From Bacillus rubiinfantis (lineage in GTDB: Bacteria > Bacillota > Bacilli > Bacillales > Cytobacillaceae): a DNA stretch of 64,000 nt. Below, in pieces: positions 52,840 through 61,062 of this stretch (position 1 is the stretch's first letter; the number at the start of each line of letters is the position of its first letter). The stretch is from positions 62,001 through 126,000 of the forward strand of contig CCFE01000018.1 in assembly GCA_000752035.1 (NCBI GenBank), read 5' to 3'. A program made the position numbers and the translations under genes. The notes under the pieces were generated by a model. That model ran no database searches, was not told the DNA's origin, and worked only from the letters and a program-made list of their open reading frames with translations.

Positions 52840-53065
52840 GCAATCTTGTCAAAGTGATATATGGTAACGATTAATCGTAACTAATGTTAGACACTAGAAC
52901 TAACAAAATAAAAATAAAATTAACTAAATAGAGAGTTTGCTAATGTTTGTCATGGTATCTCATATTAGTTACCAATCTCATGATAAGGGCTATTTTATGG
53001 GGTAATAACGATTGTAAAAGTTCATTACTTTGAATAATAGTTACCATCTATCGTAACGATTGATA
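52840..53065. repeat. Cluster of GTAACGAT / ATCGTAAC repeats
   Basis: GGTAACGATTAATCGTAACT (52862-52881) contains the perfect palindrome ACGATTAATCGT. Related copies lie near 52965-52975 (TTAGTTACCAATC), 53001-53010 (ATAACGATTG) and 53036-53062 (AGTTACCATC then ATCGTAACGATTG). Just left is ACTTTG-N10-CAAAGT (about 52833-52855). The cluster lies downstream of the replication-relaxation gene in a 540-bp region with no genes. It may be a set of binding sites for an element-encoded protein. Confidence 0.5.
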
Positions 53066-53233
53066 AAATTGGGGAAGAAAACTACGAAGGCTAAGATGAG
53101 GAAGTATTGATATTACAGCGATTCATTATGGTATCTATTAATGGTATCGAATGGTGTATTCTGATGAATATCACTTTAATTTAGTATGTAAACGGGTCAT
53201 TCAAAATGAATGACTGCGCCTAAACAGTATTGA

Positions 53234-54232
53234 TTAGTATTTACATAGTGCTTCATATACTATTTTATCGTTTTGTTTCAAAGAGGAAACAATTATTTTT
53301 AAACCAGATTTTTCTACTCTATTTGCAAGTGCAGAATCTGATATAAATTGTTTCCTTATGTTTTCTGCCCTTTTAATTCCACTGCTCAGTGTGGAACGGT
53401 TTGAGAAGCTGTTATCCGCGACTACAATGTCCATAATGTGAAGGGATTCTGGGTTTTTTTCAGCAAGTATAGCGTATTTAAAAACTTTTTGTGCCAATGT
53501 ATCGATAGGTTCCGTTCCCATATCCAATTCAATATTAATGATTGCATCTCTTACTTTCTTACTTCCTTTTAATTCGATAATCCAATCTGGTTTTACAATC
53601 ATCATTGTGATTCCGTTTATTTCTGTATTTGATTTATTTGCTGTCATGTACTTCGATACTCTGGCATGATATGCTCCACTATTTTGCCGATGTAGGTTTT
53701 TATGTTTCCTTATCCATTCTGTGTATGGAAAAATAGCCGGCGAGTAAGAAAAGGAAGTTAAATTATAGAGAATAGAGTACTTTATTTCTTCTGTAATCGG
53801 ATCTCTTATTATTTCCGCATTTAAATTAGTTAAAATATTAATTGCTGCCTGTTGCGTCGCTAAAAAATGCATAAGGTTCTTTTTTTGATTAAATTTGTAG
53901 ATTTTTGATTTGTTGTAAGAAATGTCGAGTAGTTTATTTTCTATTAACAAATCCACAGCTTTGCTACCAATACACAGGAATTTAAAGCGTTCCCCGTTAA
54001 ACCCTTCACTAAAATGATCGCCACGAATCAAATGATATTCCTCAAATTTCCGGATTCGATTCTTAAAACTATATTCTGTAATTTTCATTTCAATTAAGTG
54101 TTTAGCAGATTGATAGAATTGTTGCAGCGTTAACATTCGTTGCTGTTCTAAGAATAATAATAGCTGTAAATCAGATGTAGTTAGTTCCAAACGTTGTCTT
54201 GCATTTTTCTTTAAGACAATTTTATCCTGCAT
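53234..54232 (-). CDS. Replication-relaxation family protein
   Basis: The 332-aa protein has an N-terminal winged helix (LTTSDLQLLLFLEQQRMLTL) and a C-terminal alpha-beta domain with KPDWIIELKGSKKVRDAIINIELDMGTEPIDTL (split). It resembles the Replic_Relax family found on Bacillus plasmids and ICEs, often beside mobilization genes. AAGGAG lies before ATG 54232; a longer in-frame start has no such site. The exact role in replication or transfer is not established. Confidence 0.72.
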   Translation of the reverse strand: MQDKIVLKKNARQRLELTTSDLQLLLFLEQQRMLTLQQFYQSAKHLIEMKITEYSFKNRIRKFEEYHLIRGDHFSEGFNGERFKFLCIGSKAVDLLIENKLLDISYNKSKIYKFNQKKNLMHFLATQQAAINILTNLNAEIIRDPITEEIKYSILYNLTSFSYSPAIFPYTEWIRKHKNLHRQNSGAYHARVSKYMTANKSNTEINGITMMIVKPDWIIELKGSKKVRDAIINIELDMGTEPIDTLAQKVFKYAILAEKNPESLHIMDIVVADNSFSNRSTLSSGIKRAENIRKQFISDSALANRVEKSGLKIIVSSLKQNDKIVYEALCKY

Positions 54233-54295
54233 TGTCTTTTCTCCTTTCTTTAGGGTGAATGCTATTTGTTTGGCAGAACACTTTTGTGAGTTCAT

Positions 54296-54922
54296 TTTTC
54301 ACTAATATTGTCAGCACAAAAAATTGCATCTCGAACATTGCCAATAACGTGAGTAATAGACTTTTCACAAGTAATATAGTTTGTCCAATCAATCTTGCTC
54401 GACAAAGTACATTACTTAGGCATCGCTATTAATAGAAAGTGTTCTTTAAATAGTGTACTTTTGGATTTTGATATTTCTAGTCATTAATGTACAACTTGGT
54501 AAAAATTAAAATATCGTAAGAAAACGGAAATTATAAAAGACAATTTTTATTAGCAAAAAATGAATTTTTGAAAGGCATTAGAGAACAAGGTTTAAGATGG
54601 AATGCCAAAGAAGTCGGAGTTTTAGGGGATTATGGGATACAGAAAGATTAACTAGAAAAAATGATTGAGAAAATTATTTATACAGATTTTATAAAATGGA
54701 CTTACTAAACAATCAGGCCAAATTGTTTAATAAGGGGTCTAGCTAGATTTATACTGATTCTCAATGGTAAACAAAGAAATATCCTCAAACGACGCTTTGG
54801 GTGCATTTTTTCAATTAACGAAGTGGGCGTTACAACTAAAGTAAAATTAATCTTTTTATATCTAAAATAAACATGCCATCCTTTGCAGGATGGCTCTTTC
54901 TTTAACCTCGCCTTGTTCAAGA
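54296..54922. other. Decayed region with gene fragments
   Basis: The 627-bp gap holds at least two start-less fragments on the plus strand: one near 54538-54651 ending GVLGDYGIQKD-stop, and one near 54725-54870 (LIRGLARFILILNGKQRN ... IFLYLK-stop). Neither has a ribosome site. The right part includes the terminator of the oxidoreductase gene. Confidence 0.4.
54865..54895 (-). terminator. Terminator of the TetR/oxidoreductase operon
   Basis: On the minus strand GCCATCCT-GCAA-AGGATGGC is followed by ATGTTTATTTT. Confidence 0.7.
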
Positions 54923-55912
54923 TTAAGGTATAGTAATAATAATTTTCCCTAAGATACCACGACTTTCAGCATGTCGATGAGCTTCAACAATTCGCTCCAT
55001 TGGATAGATTGAATTGATAACAGGAACGATATCACCATCATCGACCAACTTTGCAAGGTATGTAAGGTTTTTACGATTGGGAAACGCAATTACCAAGCGA
55101 GTTCGATGCTGTCCGTGCCGTGTAGAAAGAGCAACGCTGATTAGTTTTGAAACACTAATTGTAATTGTGAGCAATTTTCCATCTGGTTTAAGTTTCTTTC
55201 TAAAAGCATCCTGCTCGGTTCCTACGGTATCAAAGATGATGTCAAACAATTCAAGTTCTTCAGGTGATGTTTTGCGATAGTCGAATACTTTATCTGCACC
55301 ATAATTCATTAATTCGTCCGTGGTAGCTTTTGAACCGAGTACAGTAACATAGGCTCCAAGTGCTTTTGCAATCTGTACAGCAAAAATACCGACTCCACCT
55401 GCTCCACGTATAAGGACTTGATCACCAGCTTTTAATTTCCCTTTATCTACTAAAGCAACTAGAGCGGTGATTCCTGCACACGGAAATGCTGCAGCTTCTA
55501 TTGGAGATATTTTAGAAGGCATTAATGAGAGCTTATTTGTATCTATAACAACATATTGAGCTGTAGCATTTGTATCAGTTGTAGTATTTCCCCATACCAT
55601 GTCCCCAACTTTGAAATCTGTGACATCAGGTCCTAACTTGTCTACTTTCCCGACTACATCTTGACCAATGGTTTTAGGGAATTTCGCAAATTTGTTAATT
55701 AACTTACCAGACCCACCATTTCGTACCTGTAAGTCACCGCCGTTGATGGAAGTGGCAAACATTCTGACGAGTACTTGTCCCTTTTTCGGTTGGGGAATCA
55801 GTGTTTCCTCAACCTCAAGTACTTCTGGACCTCCGAATCGATTATAGACAACTCTTTTCATTACTTTTGATGATGTATCTTTGTAATCACCAGTATCGAC
55901 TTTAGAACTCAT
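54923..55912 (-). CDS. Zinc-independent NAD(P)H-dependent oxidoreductase (quinone oxidoreductase-like MDR)
   Basis: The 329-aa enzyme has a GroES-like N-terminal domain (RFGGPEVLEVEETLIPQPKKG, split; TSINGGDLQVR; IGQDVVGKV) and a Rossmann domain with RGAGGVGIFAVQIAKALGA. The catalytic-zinc residues of alcohol dehydrogenases are absent, as in quinone/enone reductases. AAAGGAG lies before ATG 55912. The TetR gene just upstream on the same strand (21-nt gap) probably controls it. The substrate is unknown; a reactive-carbonyl or quinone detoxification role is inferred. Confidence 0.85.
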   Translation of the reverse strand: MSSKVDTGDYKDTSSKVMKRVVYNRFGGPEVLEVEETLIPQPKKGQVLVRMFATSINGGDLQVRNGGSGKLINKFAKFPKTIGQDVVGKVDKLGPDVTDFKVGDMVWGNTTTDTNATAQYVVIDTNKLSLMPSKISPIEAAAFPCAGITALVALVDKGKLKAGDQVLIRGAGGVGIFAVQIAKALGAYVTVLGSKATTDELMNYGADKVFDYRKTSPEELELFDIIFDTVGTEQDAFRKKLKPDGKLLTITISVSKLISVALSTRHGQHRTRLVIAFPNRKNLTYLAKLVDDGDIVPVINSIYPMERIVEAHRHAESRGILGKIIITIP

Positions 55913-55933
55913 AGAATAACTTCTCCTTTATAT

Positions 55934-56485
55934 TTAAAGTGGATTAATTAAGTTTTGTTTAATACCAGACAAAAAGAAATCTACAAATGCTTCTTTCGTG
56001 CCCATTTTAGCAACTCTTCCTGTACGCTCTGCATCGATTAATGCAACAATACTAGAAGTAAATATAGTTGCTAAAAATTCAACACTTAGTTCAATCCGAA
56101 AAACGCCTTGTTTTTGTCCTCTTAAAAAGAAACTTTCCAAAGCTGTAAAGTAAGGATTATAATATTTCTCTGCCCCTGAACATGGTCGAGAAAAAAGCCA
56201 TCTGAAAATTTCCTGCTCATCATAGAAGGTAAAAATTAAATTTCTTAATCCATCAATATAATTTTCATGGTCCATTTCTGCTGCATTAATAATTGATTCT
56301 ATGGTGATTTCAGCTTTATTTAATAAGATAGATTCAAGATTTTCTCTAGTTCCACATAACCGATGTAATGTAGCCTTGCTTACACCCGATACTTCTGCTA
56401 GTTCCTTGAATGTGTAGCGTGGATTTTCTGCCATTGCAAGTGCAACTCGCTTTATTAGAGCATCATTACTATGTGTTAATACCAT
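55934..56485 (-). CDS. TetR-family regulator
   Basis: The 183-aa protein has a TetR helix-turn-helix (YTFKELAEVSGVSKATLHRLCG) and a divergent ligand-binding half. It starts at ATG 56485 behind AAGGGGGCTG. A long inverted repeat 29 bp upstream is the probable operator. It forms an operon with the oxidoreductase. Confidence 0.88.
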   Translation of the reverse strand: MVLTHSNDALIKRVALAMAENPRYTFKELAEVSGVSKATLHRLCGTRENLESILLNKAEITIESIINAAEMDHENYIDGLRNLIFTFYDEQEIFRWLFSRPCSGAEKYYNPYFTALESFFLRGQKQGVFRIELSVEFLATIFTSSIVALIDAERTGRVAKMGTKEAFVDFFLSGIKQNLINPL

Positions 56486-56513
56486 TATTTCAGCCCCCTT
56501 AATTAATTATAAA

Positions 56514-56551
56514 AAGCATCAATTGATACTTTTTCGTCTCAATTGATGCTT
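56514..56551. promoter_or_regulatory. Operator for the TetR-family regulator
   Basis: AAGCATCAATTGA (56514-56526) is repeated in inverted form as TCAATTGATGCTT (56539-56551) across 12 nt. Each arm contains the self-complementary TCAATTGA, giving two nested palindromes. Confidence 0.7.
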
Positions 56552-57078
56552 ATTTTACTAATAATATATTTATAAGTCAAGTATTGGTGTCACATAAACA
56601 AAAAGCGTAAACATGCAATCCAACTCCCCCTAAACCGAACGCCATTTGGAACTAAGGATTTATAGCGTATTACATCAATAAACCTAATAAACGTTTCCAA
56701 ACGAAAGTTTGGCTTTTCCTATGAACATTATTTATACAGCTTTTTATGCCGTTAGTAGAAACCGATTAACAGTAATGGTTTAGTGCATTTTGAGTAAGGC
56801 TGTATTCTTGGCGTTATATACCTGCATTTTTTAATCGTTTCTATATTTAAACTACAAGGGGCTTTAGTTGAAAAACGATATTCCACAATCAGGCGCTTTA
56901 ATGAAGTAACTAAGGCCAAATTTCTCAATTACAATACTGAGAAATTTGGCTTTTTATATTTTAATTACCATAACTTTGTAAATTATTATTCTCCTTACTC
57001 TGCCATTCCCTTACAATAGAGAATTAGATAAGAACTTTACAAAGTGTAGAAAAATGCTTGTCAAAGACTGACACAAAA
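56552..57078. other. Gene-free stretch with one terminator
   Basis: No credible gene is seen. A strong hairpin, GCCAAATTTCTCA / TGAGAAATTTGGC with TTTTTAT tail (about 56915-56956), would stop rightward transcription. The left half is unstructured AT-rich DNA. Confidence 0.5.
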
Positions 57079-57546
57079 TTATTTATACACCCTTAAATTC
57101 TCTTTTTTATAATCAATACTTTCCTTTCTATATTTAATCATATCCCGTAAACTTATTAATTCTTTAATAACAAATTCATAGTTGCCTGTGGGTTCACCCT
57201 TAGCAGCAGCATTTGCTGATTTGTATAAAAAGTGATTGATACGAGTATATATTTCATTGTCTATGATGCTTATAATTTCTTGACTCCGTTTTTTATTTTC
57301 TACTGCTTCTTCGTACAAATCTTTGGGAATTGAATTGGCTAATTCTTTATGTAATTGAGTGGTCTCGTTTTTATAGTACTCGTTTGATTCATTAAAAGCA
57401 TCGAAATATTTTTTAATCAAGTTTGAATGGTTATTTTGAATTTCAAGTATCATTGCATTTATTTGATTACCTAATTTCAATGCATATTCTTCTTCTGGTG
57501 TTCCTTTATATAAGTTGAGGAATTTATCGAGAATTTCATTTTCCAT
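57079..57546 (-). CDS. Hypothetical helical protein at the right end of the element
   Basis: The 155-aa protein starts MENEILDKFLNLYKGTPEEE and is almost wholly helical and charged, with coiled-coil tendency (KRSQEIISIIDNEIYTRINHF). AAAGGAGA lies 8 nt before the ATG at 57546; the in-frame extension upstream runs into the 15-bp repeat. I do not recognize the family. It is the last gene before attR. Confidence 0.6.
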   Translation of the reverse strand: MENEILDKFLNLYKGTPEEEYALKLGNQINAMILEIQNNHSNLIKKYFDAFNESNEYYKNETTQLHKELANSIPKDLYEEAVENKKRSQEIISIIDNEIYTRINHFLYKSANAAAKGEPTGNYEFVIKELISLRDMIKYRKESIDYKKENLRVYK

Positions 57547-57588
57547 GTTACTGATCTCCTTTAGATAATCTACATTTTTAAATTTAGT

Positions 57589-57603
57589 TAAGCGTCTGTC
57601 CAC
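57589..57603 (-). repeat. 15-bp repeat GTGGACAGACGCTTA, copy 3 (inverted)
   Basis: TAAGCGTCTGTCCAC on the plus strand is the exact reverse complement of the copies at 24232 and 25850. It lies 43 bp upstream of the last gene and about 90 bp inside attR. Confidence 0.85.
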
Positions 57604-57630
57604 AAATGTTTTTATTTTTTTCTAAAAACG

Positions 57631-57662
57631 TCCCCCAAAACCTCCCCCAAATGGTTGGGGGA
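57631..57662. repeat. 20-bp repeat, right inner copy, within a hairpin
   Basis: TCCCCCAAAACCTCCCCCAA (57631-57650) is identical to 23044-23063. Its second half also forms CTCCCCCAA-ATGG-TTGGGGGAG. It lies 41 bp inside attR, a usual location for integrase arm sites. Confidence 0.7.
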
Positions 57663-57690
57663 GAATACATTATTCTACAAAGCTGAATAC

Positions 57691-57786
57691 AAACAAAAAA
57701 CCCTAGAACCATTGATATATCAAGGTTTCTAGGGTTTTTGAATATGCTATTTACAAAGCATATTAATTAACGAGAGTAGAACTCAA
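57691..57786. repeat. attR: right copy of the 96-bp direct repeat (rpsD 3' end)
   Basis: It matches 22895-22990 at 93 of 96 positions and includes the rpsD terminator (TTCTAGGGTTTTT on the minus strand, stem 57699-57739) and the last six rpsD codons plus stop. This copy joins the functional rpsD gene. Confidence 0.93.
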
Positions 57787-58369
57787 CGATGAATGTTTCG
57801 TTGATTTCAGCAGGTAATTCAGAGCGCTCTGGTAAACGAGTGAAAGTACCTTCTAATTTATCTGTATCAAAAGTTAGATAATCAGGTACGAAGTTAGTAG
57901 CTTCAATTGCATCCTTAATGACATCAAGGTTGCGTGATTTTTCACGTACGCTGATTGTTTGACCAGGAGTTACGCGGTATGATGGGATATCTACACGAGA
58001 ACCATCAACCATGATATGTCCGTGGTTAACTAACTGACGAGCTGCACGACGAGTGCGCGCAAGACCTAAACGGTATACAAGGTTATCAAGGCGAGACTCA
58101 AGAAGGATCATAAAGTTTTCGCCATGAACGCCGCCCATTTTACCTGCTTTCACAAACAAGTTATGGAATTGACGCTCATTTACTCCGTACATATGACGAA
58201 GTTTTTGCTTTTCTTGTAATTGCAATCCATATTCAGAAAGCTTTTTCCGTTGGTTTGGACCATGTTGTCCAGGAGCGTAAGGACGCTTTTCTAATTCTTT
58301 ACCTGTGCCGCTTAGAGAAATTCCAAGACGACGGGATAATTTCCAGCTTGGGCCGGTATAACGAGCCAT
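57767..58369 (-). CDS. rpsD: 30S ribosomal protein S4
   Basis: S4 is a primary 16S rRNA binding protein that nucleates small-subunit assembly and represses its own mRNA. The 200-aa protein begins MARYTGPSWKLSRRLG, lacks the zinc cysteines found in some S4 versions, and has the S4 RNA-binding domain (ESRLDNLVYRLGLARTRRAARQLVNHGHI, split). AGGAGGAG precedes the ATG. Its 3' end is the integration target of the large element; the coding sequence remains complete to EFYSR. Confidence 0.98.
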   Translation of the reverse strand: MARYTGPSWKLSRRLGISLSGTGKELEKRPYAPGQHGPNQRKKLSEYGLQLQEKQKLRHMYGVNERQFHNLFVKAGKMGGVHGENFMILLESRLDNLVYRLGLARTRRAARQLVNHGHIMVDGSRVDIPSYRVTPGQTISVREKSRNLDVIKDAIEATNFVPDYLTFDTDKLEGTFTRLPERSELPAEINETFIVEFYSR

Positions 58370-58560
58370 GTGATGACTCCTCCTTCGTGTTTTTATTTAG
58401 GTAAAATAAAAACCGTTAAGAAACGACATTAACAGTCATTTTGTTTTCATGCACCTTCGCCCTAGCAGCAGAGGGTTACACGATGCACCATCACCAGTGT
58501 TTGTGAGGAACAAAATGAATCAATTAAAGTGTTCTCATAGGCTGCAATATTTTACACAAC
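58370..58560 (-). promoter_or_regulatory. Long structured rpsD leader (candidate S4 autoregulatory RNA)
   Basis: The predicted transcript has about 190 nt before the rpsD start. It includes a GC-richer core (complement of 58449-58500, with GCTGCTAGGGCGAAGGTGCA) and a hairpin CGGTTTTTATTTTA...TAAATAAAAAC near the ribosome site. In B. subtilis S4 binds its own leader; a matching role here is inferred. Confidence 0.6.
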
Positions 58561-58564
58561 TGCT

Positions 58565-58594
58565 ATTATATTATTTTTATACCTCTAAAGTCAA
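58565..58594 (-). promoter_or_regulatory. rpsD promoter
   Basis: On the minus strand TTGACT (complement of 58589-58594) and TATAAT (complement of 58565-58570) are 18 nt apart, a strong sigma-A promoter as expected for a ribosomal protein gene. Confidence 0.75.
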
Positions 58595-58683
58595 GGGGAA
58601 TTCAGACAGGCAATTTGTTTCATTCAATTAAATATAGGACATTCTTCCTCTTTTCAAAATATCAATTCAAATATTAAGCCAAA

Positions 58684-58712
58684 TTGACTATAATTAGGTT
58701 ATTGTGTATATA
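58684..58712 (+). promoter_or_regulatory. Promoter of the GGDEF gene
   Basis: TTGACT (58684-58689) and TATATA (58707-58712) are 17 nt apart, 42 nt before the start codon. Confidence 0.6.
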
Positions 58713-58753
58713 TTTGGAATTAATCATGTTTTCGAAAATTAGGTGGAGATAGA

Positions 58754-59755
58754 ATGGATGCCCTTGAGAAAAAATTATTAGTTCAAGCTTGGAATTATCA
58801 GAAGTTATATGAAATCAGTGAGAAACTACATGCATTTATAAATGTAGACAAATTAATTAATAAGATGCTTACTATTTTACACGAAGATTTTTCAAGCTAT
58901 TCTTATAAACTGTTTCTTTCAAATTCTACTTACCAAGACACTCAGCATTCAATAATAAAACTTGATAACACCTGTGATAATAGAATGGCGATGCAGGCAT
59001 ATTCTAGCGGAGAAATTCAATTCGAACAATCCCTTACGAATAAAGCTACCATCTTGTATATACCGTTAAAGGGACATAAAGGAGTACAAGGAGTACTGCA
59101 GATAAAAACACCCCATCCACCTTCTAGAGAGGAAATTCATTTCATTTCCTTGTTTGCAGAGAGCGCCGGTTCGGCATTGGAAAATGCTTATCTCTATCAA
59201 TCCTCCCAGCAGCAAGTTTTTCAGTTGAAATTGTTGCATGAGGCCGCGCAAAGACTGAATATAAGCCTTGAGTTATTAGTCAAAACTGATCATCTGACAA
59301 AGCTTTATTCGCGGAAATTTTTAGATAATAAGGTTCGTCAGTCCATGAAAGAAGACGAACAAGGTGCACTTATTTTAATAGATATTGATAATTTTAAAGA
59401 AATTAATGATCAATTCGGCCATCAAGTTGGAGATGAAGTACTAATTCAAGTTGCTAATGTCATTAGAACAAGCATCCGTGAACATGATATAGGAGCACGC
59501 TGGGGTGGGGAGGAACTAGCCATTTACTTGCCGATGGTAACGGCCTCAGATGGAGCAGTTGTTGCGAAAAGGATAATGAAAAAGCTAGCAGAAGGGTCTA
59601 AACCGCCGATTACCGTCTCCTGCGGGGTCTCTTACTGGTGTAAAGGGTGCTCTGATACGTATGCTTTATTATTTAAACGGGCTGATGAGGCCTTATACAA
59701 GGCAAAATCAGCTGGTAAAAATAGAGTCATTATTCAAACTAACCATATTCATTAA
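58754..59755 (+). CDS. GAF-GGDEF diguanylate cyclase (DgcP/YtrP-like)
   Basis: The 333-aa protein has an N-terminal GAF-like domain (about residues 20-150; ATILYIPLKGHKGVQGVLQIK; FAESAGSALENAYLY) and a C-terminal GGDEF domain. The latter has TDHLTKLYSRKF, LIDIDNFKEINDQFGHQVGDEVL, the active GGEEL site (ARWGGEELAIY) and DEALYKAKSAGKNRV. It should make cyclic di-GMP. It is shorter than B. subtilis DgcP (YtrP), which carries more N-terminal sensor sequence (by recall). Gene position next to rpsD and ytsP supports orthology. Confidence 0.9.
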   Translation: MDALEKKLLVQAWNYQKLYEISEKLHAFINVDKLINKMLTILHEDFSSYSYKLFLSNSTYQDTQHSIIKLDNTCDNRMAMQAYSSGEIQFEQSLTNKATILYIPLKGHKGVQGVLQIKTPHPPSREEIHFISLFAESAGSALENAYLYQSSQQQVFQLKLLHEAAQRLNISLELLVKTDHLTKLYSRKFLDNKVRQSMKEDEQGALILIDIDNFKEINDQFGHQVGDEVLIQVANVIRTSIREHDIGARWGGEELAIYLPMVTASDGAVVAKRIMKKLAEGSKPPITVSCGVSYWCKGCSDTYALLFKRADEALYKAKSAGKNRVIIQTNHIH

Positions 59756-59844
59756 GGAATTATTGAATCGGTAATCATAACCAGAAGATGGGTCTGCACA
59801 TATGATAGTTATTGATAGCGTTTTCGACGGAAGGGGCGGCCAAG

Positions 59845-61029
59845 ATGAAAGGAAAAAAGACTCGTTTTGAGACAGAAGTTATTCATGCCGGGTACCAGGA
59901 AAGTCAGCATCACGGAAGCTTAGTGCCTCCTTTATATCAATCATCAACCTTTACATTTTCGAATGCTGAACAGGGAGAGAAGAGATTTGCAGGCATTGAG
60001 GAAGGATATGTTTATTCCCGTTTGGGAAATCCCACAGTGAAAATCTTGGAGGACCGAATTGCTGCACTTGAACAAAGTGAAGCGGGACTTGCTTTTTCAT
60101 CAGGGATGGCAGCAGTTAGTGCTGTTCTTACAGATTTAACGAAAACGGGCGACCATATTCTTTGCTCACAAGGTATTTACGGTTGCACATTCGGCTTACT
60201 GCAAATGTATGAAGAAAAGTATGCTATTTCTCATAGTTTCTCAAGGATGGATTCAATTGAAACATTGCGAAAGGACATACAGCCCAATACTGCGGTAATT
60301 TATATTGAAACACCCATTAATCCGACGATGAAGCTTGTTGATTTGGAAATGGCTGTCGATGTAGCTAGAGAGAAGGGAATTCCCGTTGTTGTTGATAACA
60401 CTTTCTGTTCTCCCTATTTACAAACTCCAATAACAAAAGGCTGTGATGTTGTCATTCATAGCGCAACAAAATTTATTTGTGGTCATGGTGACGTCATTGC
60501 CGGACTTGTTGCAGGCAAAAAGGAATGGATTGAGCGGATTGCAAAAACAACGCAAAAAGACATGGGTGGGATTATCTCTCCTTTTGATGCCTGGCTGCTG
60601 TTAAGAGGCTTAAAAACGTTGCCAATTCGAATGGATCGACATGCGGAAAATGCCCAAAAGTTGTTTGCATTTTTAAAAAATCACCCAAAGATAGCCGCGG
60701 TGTTTTATCCGGGTGACACAGAACATCCTGACTATCACATTATGAAACAACAAATGAAGCAGCCGGGAGGGCTGATCTCATTCGAAGTTAGCGGCTCAAA
60801 AGAAACAGCTCAACAATTCATGAATGAGTTGCAATTAGTGAAAATAGCAGTAAGTCTCGGAGATGCAGAAACATTGATTCAGCACCCTGCTACCATGACC
60901 CATGCGGTTGTTCCAGAAATAGAACGCAAAAAGATGGGGATTGAAAATACATTACTGCGGCTTTCTGTTGGTCTTGAGGCATGGGAGGACATTCAGGACG
61001 ACCTTGAGCAAGCACTTGCTAAAATTTAG
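59845..61029 (+). CDS. megL: Methionine gamma-lyase (Cys/Met metabolism PLP enzyme)
   Basis: The 394-aa PLP enzyme has the family pattern TEVIHAGY, PLYQSSTFTF, YSRLGNPTVKILE, SGMAAVSAVL, and the PLP lysine in IHSATKFICGHGDVI (SxTK). In Bacilli this close homologue splits methionine to methanethiol, 2-oxobutyrate and ammonia; cystathionine lyase or homocysteine activity cannot be excluded by sequence alone. ATG 59845 lies behind GGAAGGGG. It is not at this place in B. subtilis, so it is an insertion between the GGDEF and ytsP genes. Confidence 0.85.
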   Translation: MKGKKTRFETEVIHAGYQESQHHGSLVPPLYQSSTFTFSNAEQGEKRFAGIEEGYVYSRLGNPTVKILEDRIAALEQSEAGLAFSSGMAAVSAVLTDLTKTGDHILCSQGIYGCTFGLLQMYEEKYAISHSFSRMDSIETLRKDIQPNTAVIYIETPINPTMKLVDLEMAVDVAREKGIPVVVDNTFCSPYLQTPITKGCDVVIHSATKFICGHGDVIAGLVAGKKEWIERIAKTTQKDMGGIISPFDAWLLLRGLKTLPIRMDRHAENAQKLFAFLKNHPKIAAVFYPGDTEHPDYHIMKQQMKQPGGLISFEVSGSKETAQQFMNELQLVKIAVSLGDAETLIQHPATMTHAVVPEIERKKMGIENTLLRLSVGLEAWEDIQDDLEQALAKI

Positions 61030-61062
61030 AAAAACTCGCCCAAAGCCTCTGGGCGAGTTTTT
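61030..61062. terminator. Bidirectional terminator between megL and ytsP
   Basis: AAAAACTCGCCCA pairs with TGGGCGAGTTTTT around AAGCCTC; T/A runs flank both sides, serving the two convergent genes. Confidence 0.88.

Larger units (their letters stand above)
22991..57690. mobile_element. Integrated element in the rpsD 3' end (about 34.8 kb)
   Basis: The element is bounded by the 96-bp direct repeats at 22895 and 57691. It encodes its own tyrosine integrase next to attL, an XRE-type repressor, a primase-helicase with iteron-like repeats, a replication-relaxation protein, and metal-resistance and defence cargo. No VirB4, coupling protein or mating-channel gene is seen. It thus resembles an integrated plasmid or mobilizable island. 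Integration reconstitutes the rpsD stop region and terminator, so rpsD stays intact. Confidence 0.85.

Noticed and set aside
54705..54920. Minus-strand frame downstream of the oxidoreductase
   Set aside because: It spans the oxidoreductase terminator hairpin and has a non-protein-like sequence.
22991..57690. Element as a self-transmissible ICE
   Set aside because: No VirB4-like ATPase, coupling protein, mating-channel or clear relaxase gene was found; only a replication-relaxation protein is present.
58449..58631. Plus-strand reading frame of 60 codons opposite the rpsD leader
   Set aside because: It lies across the rpsD leader and promoter, has no ribosome site and has an unlikely composition.
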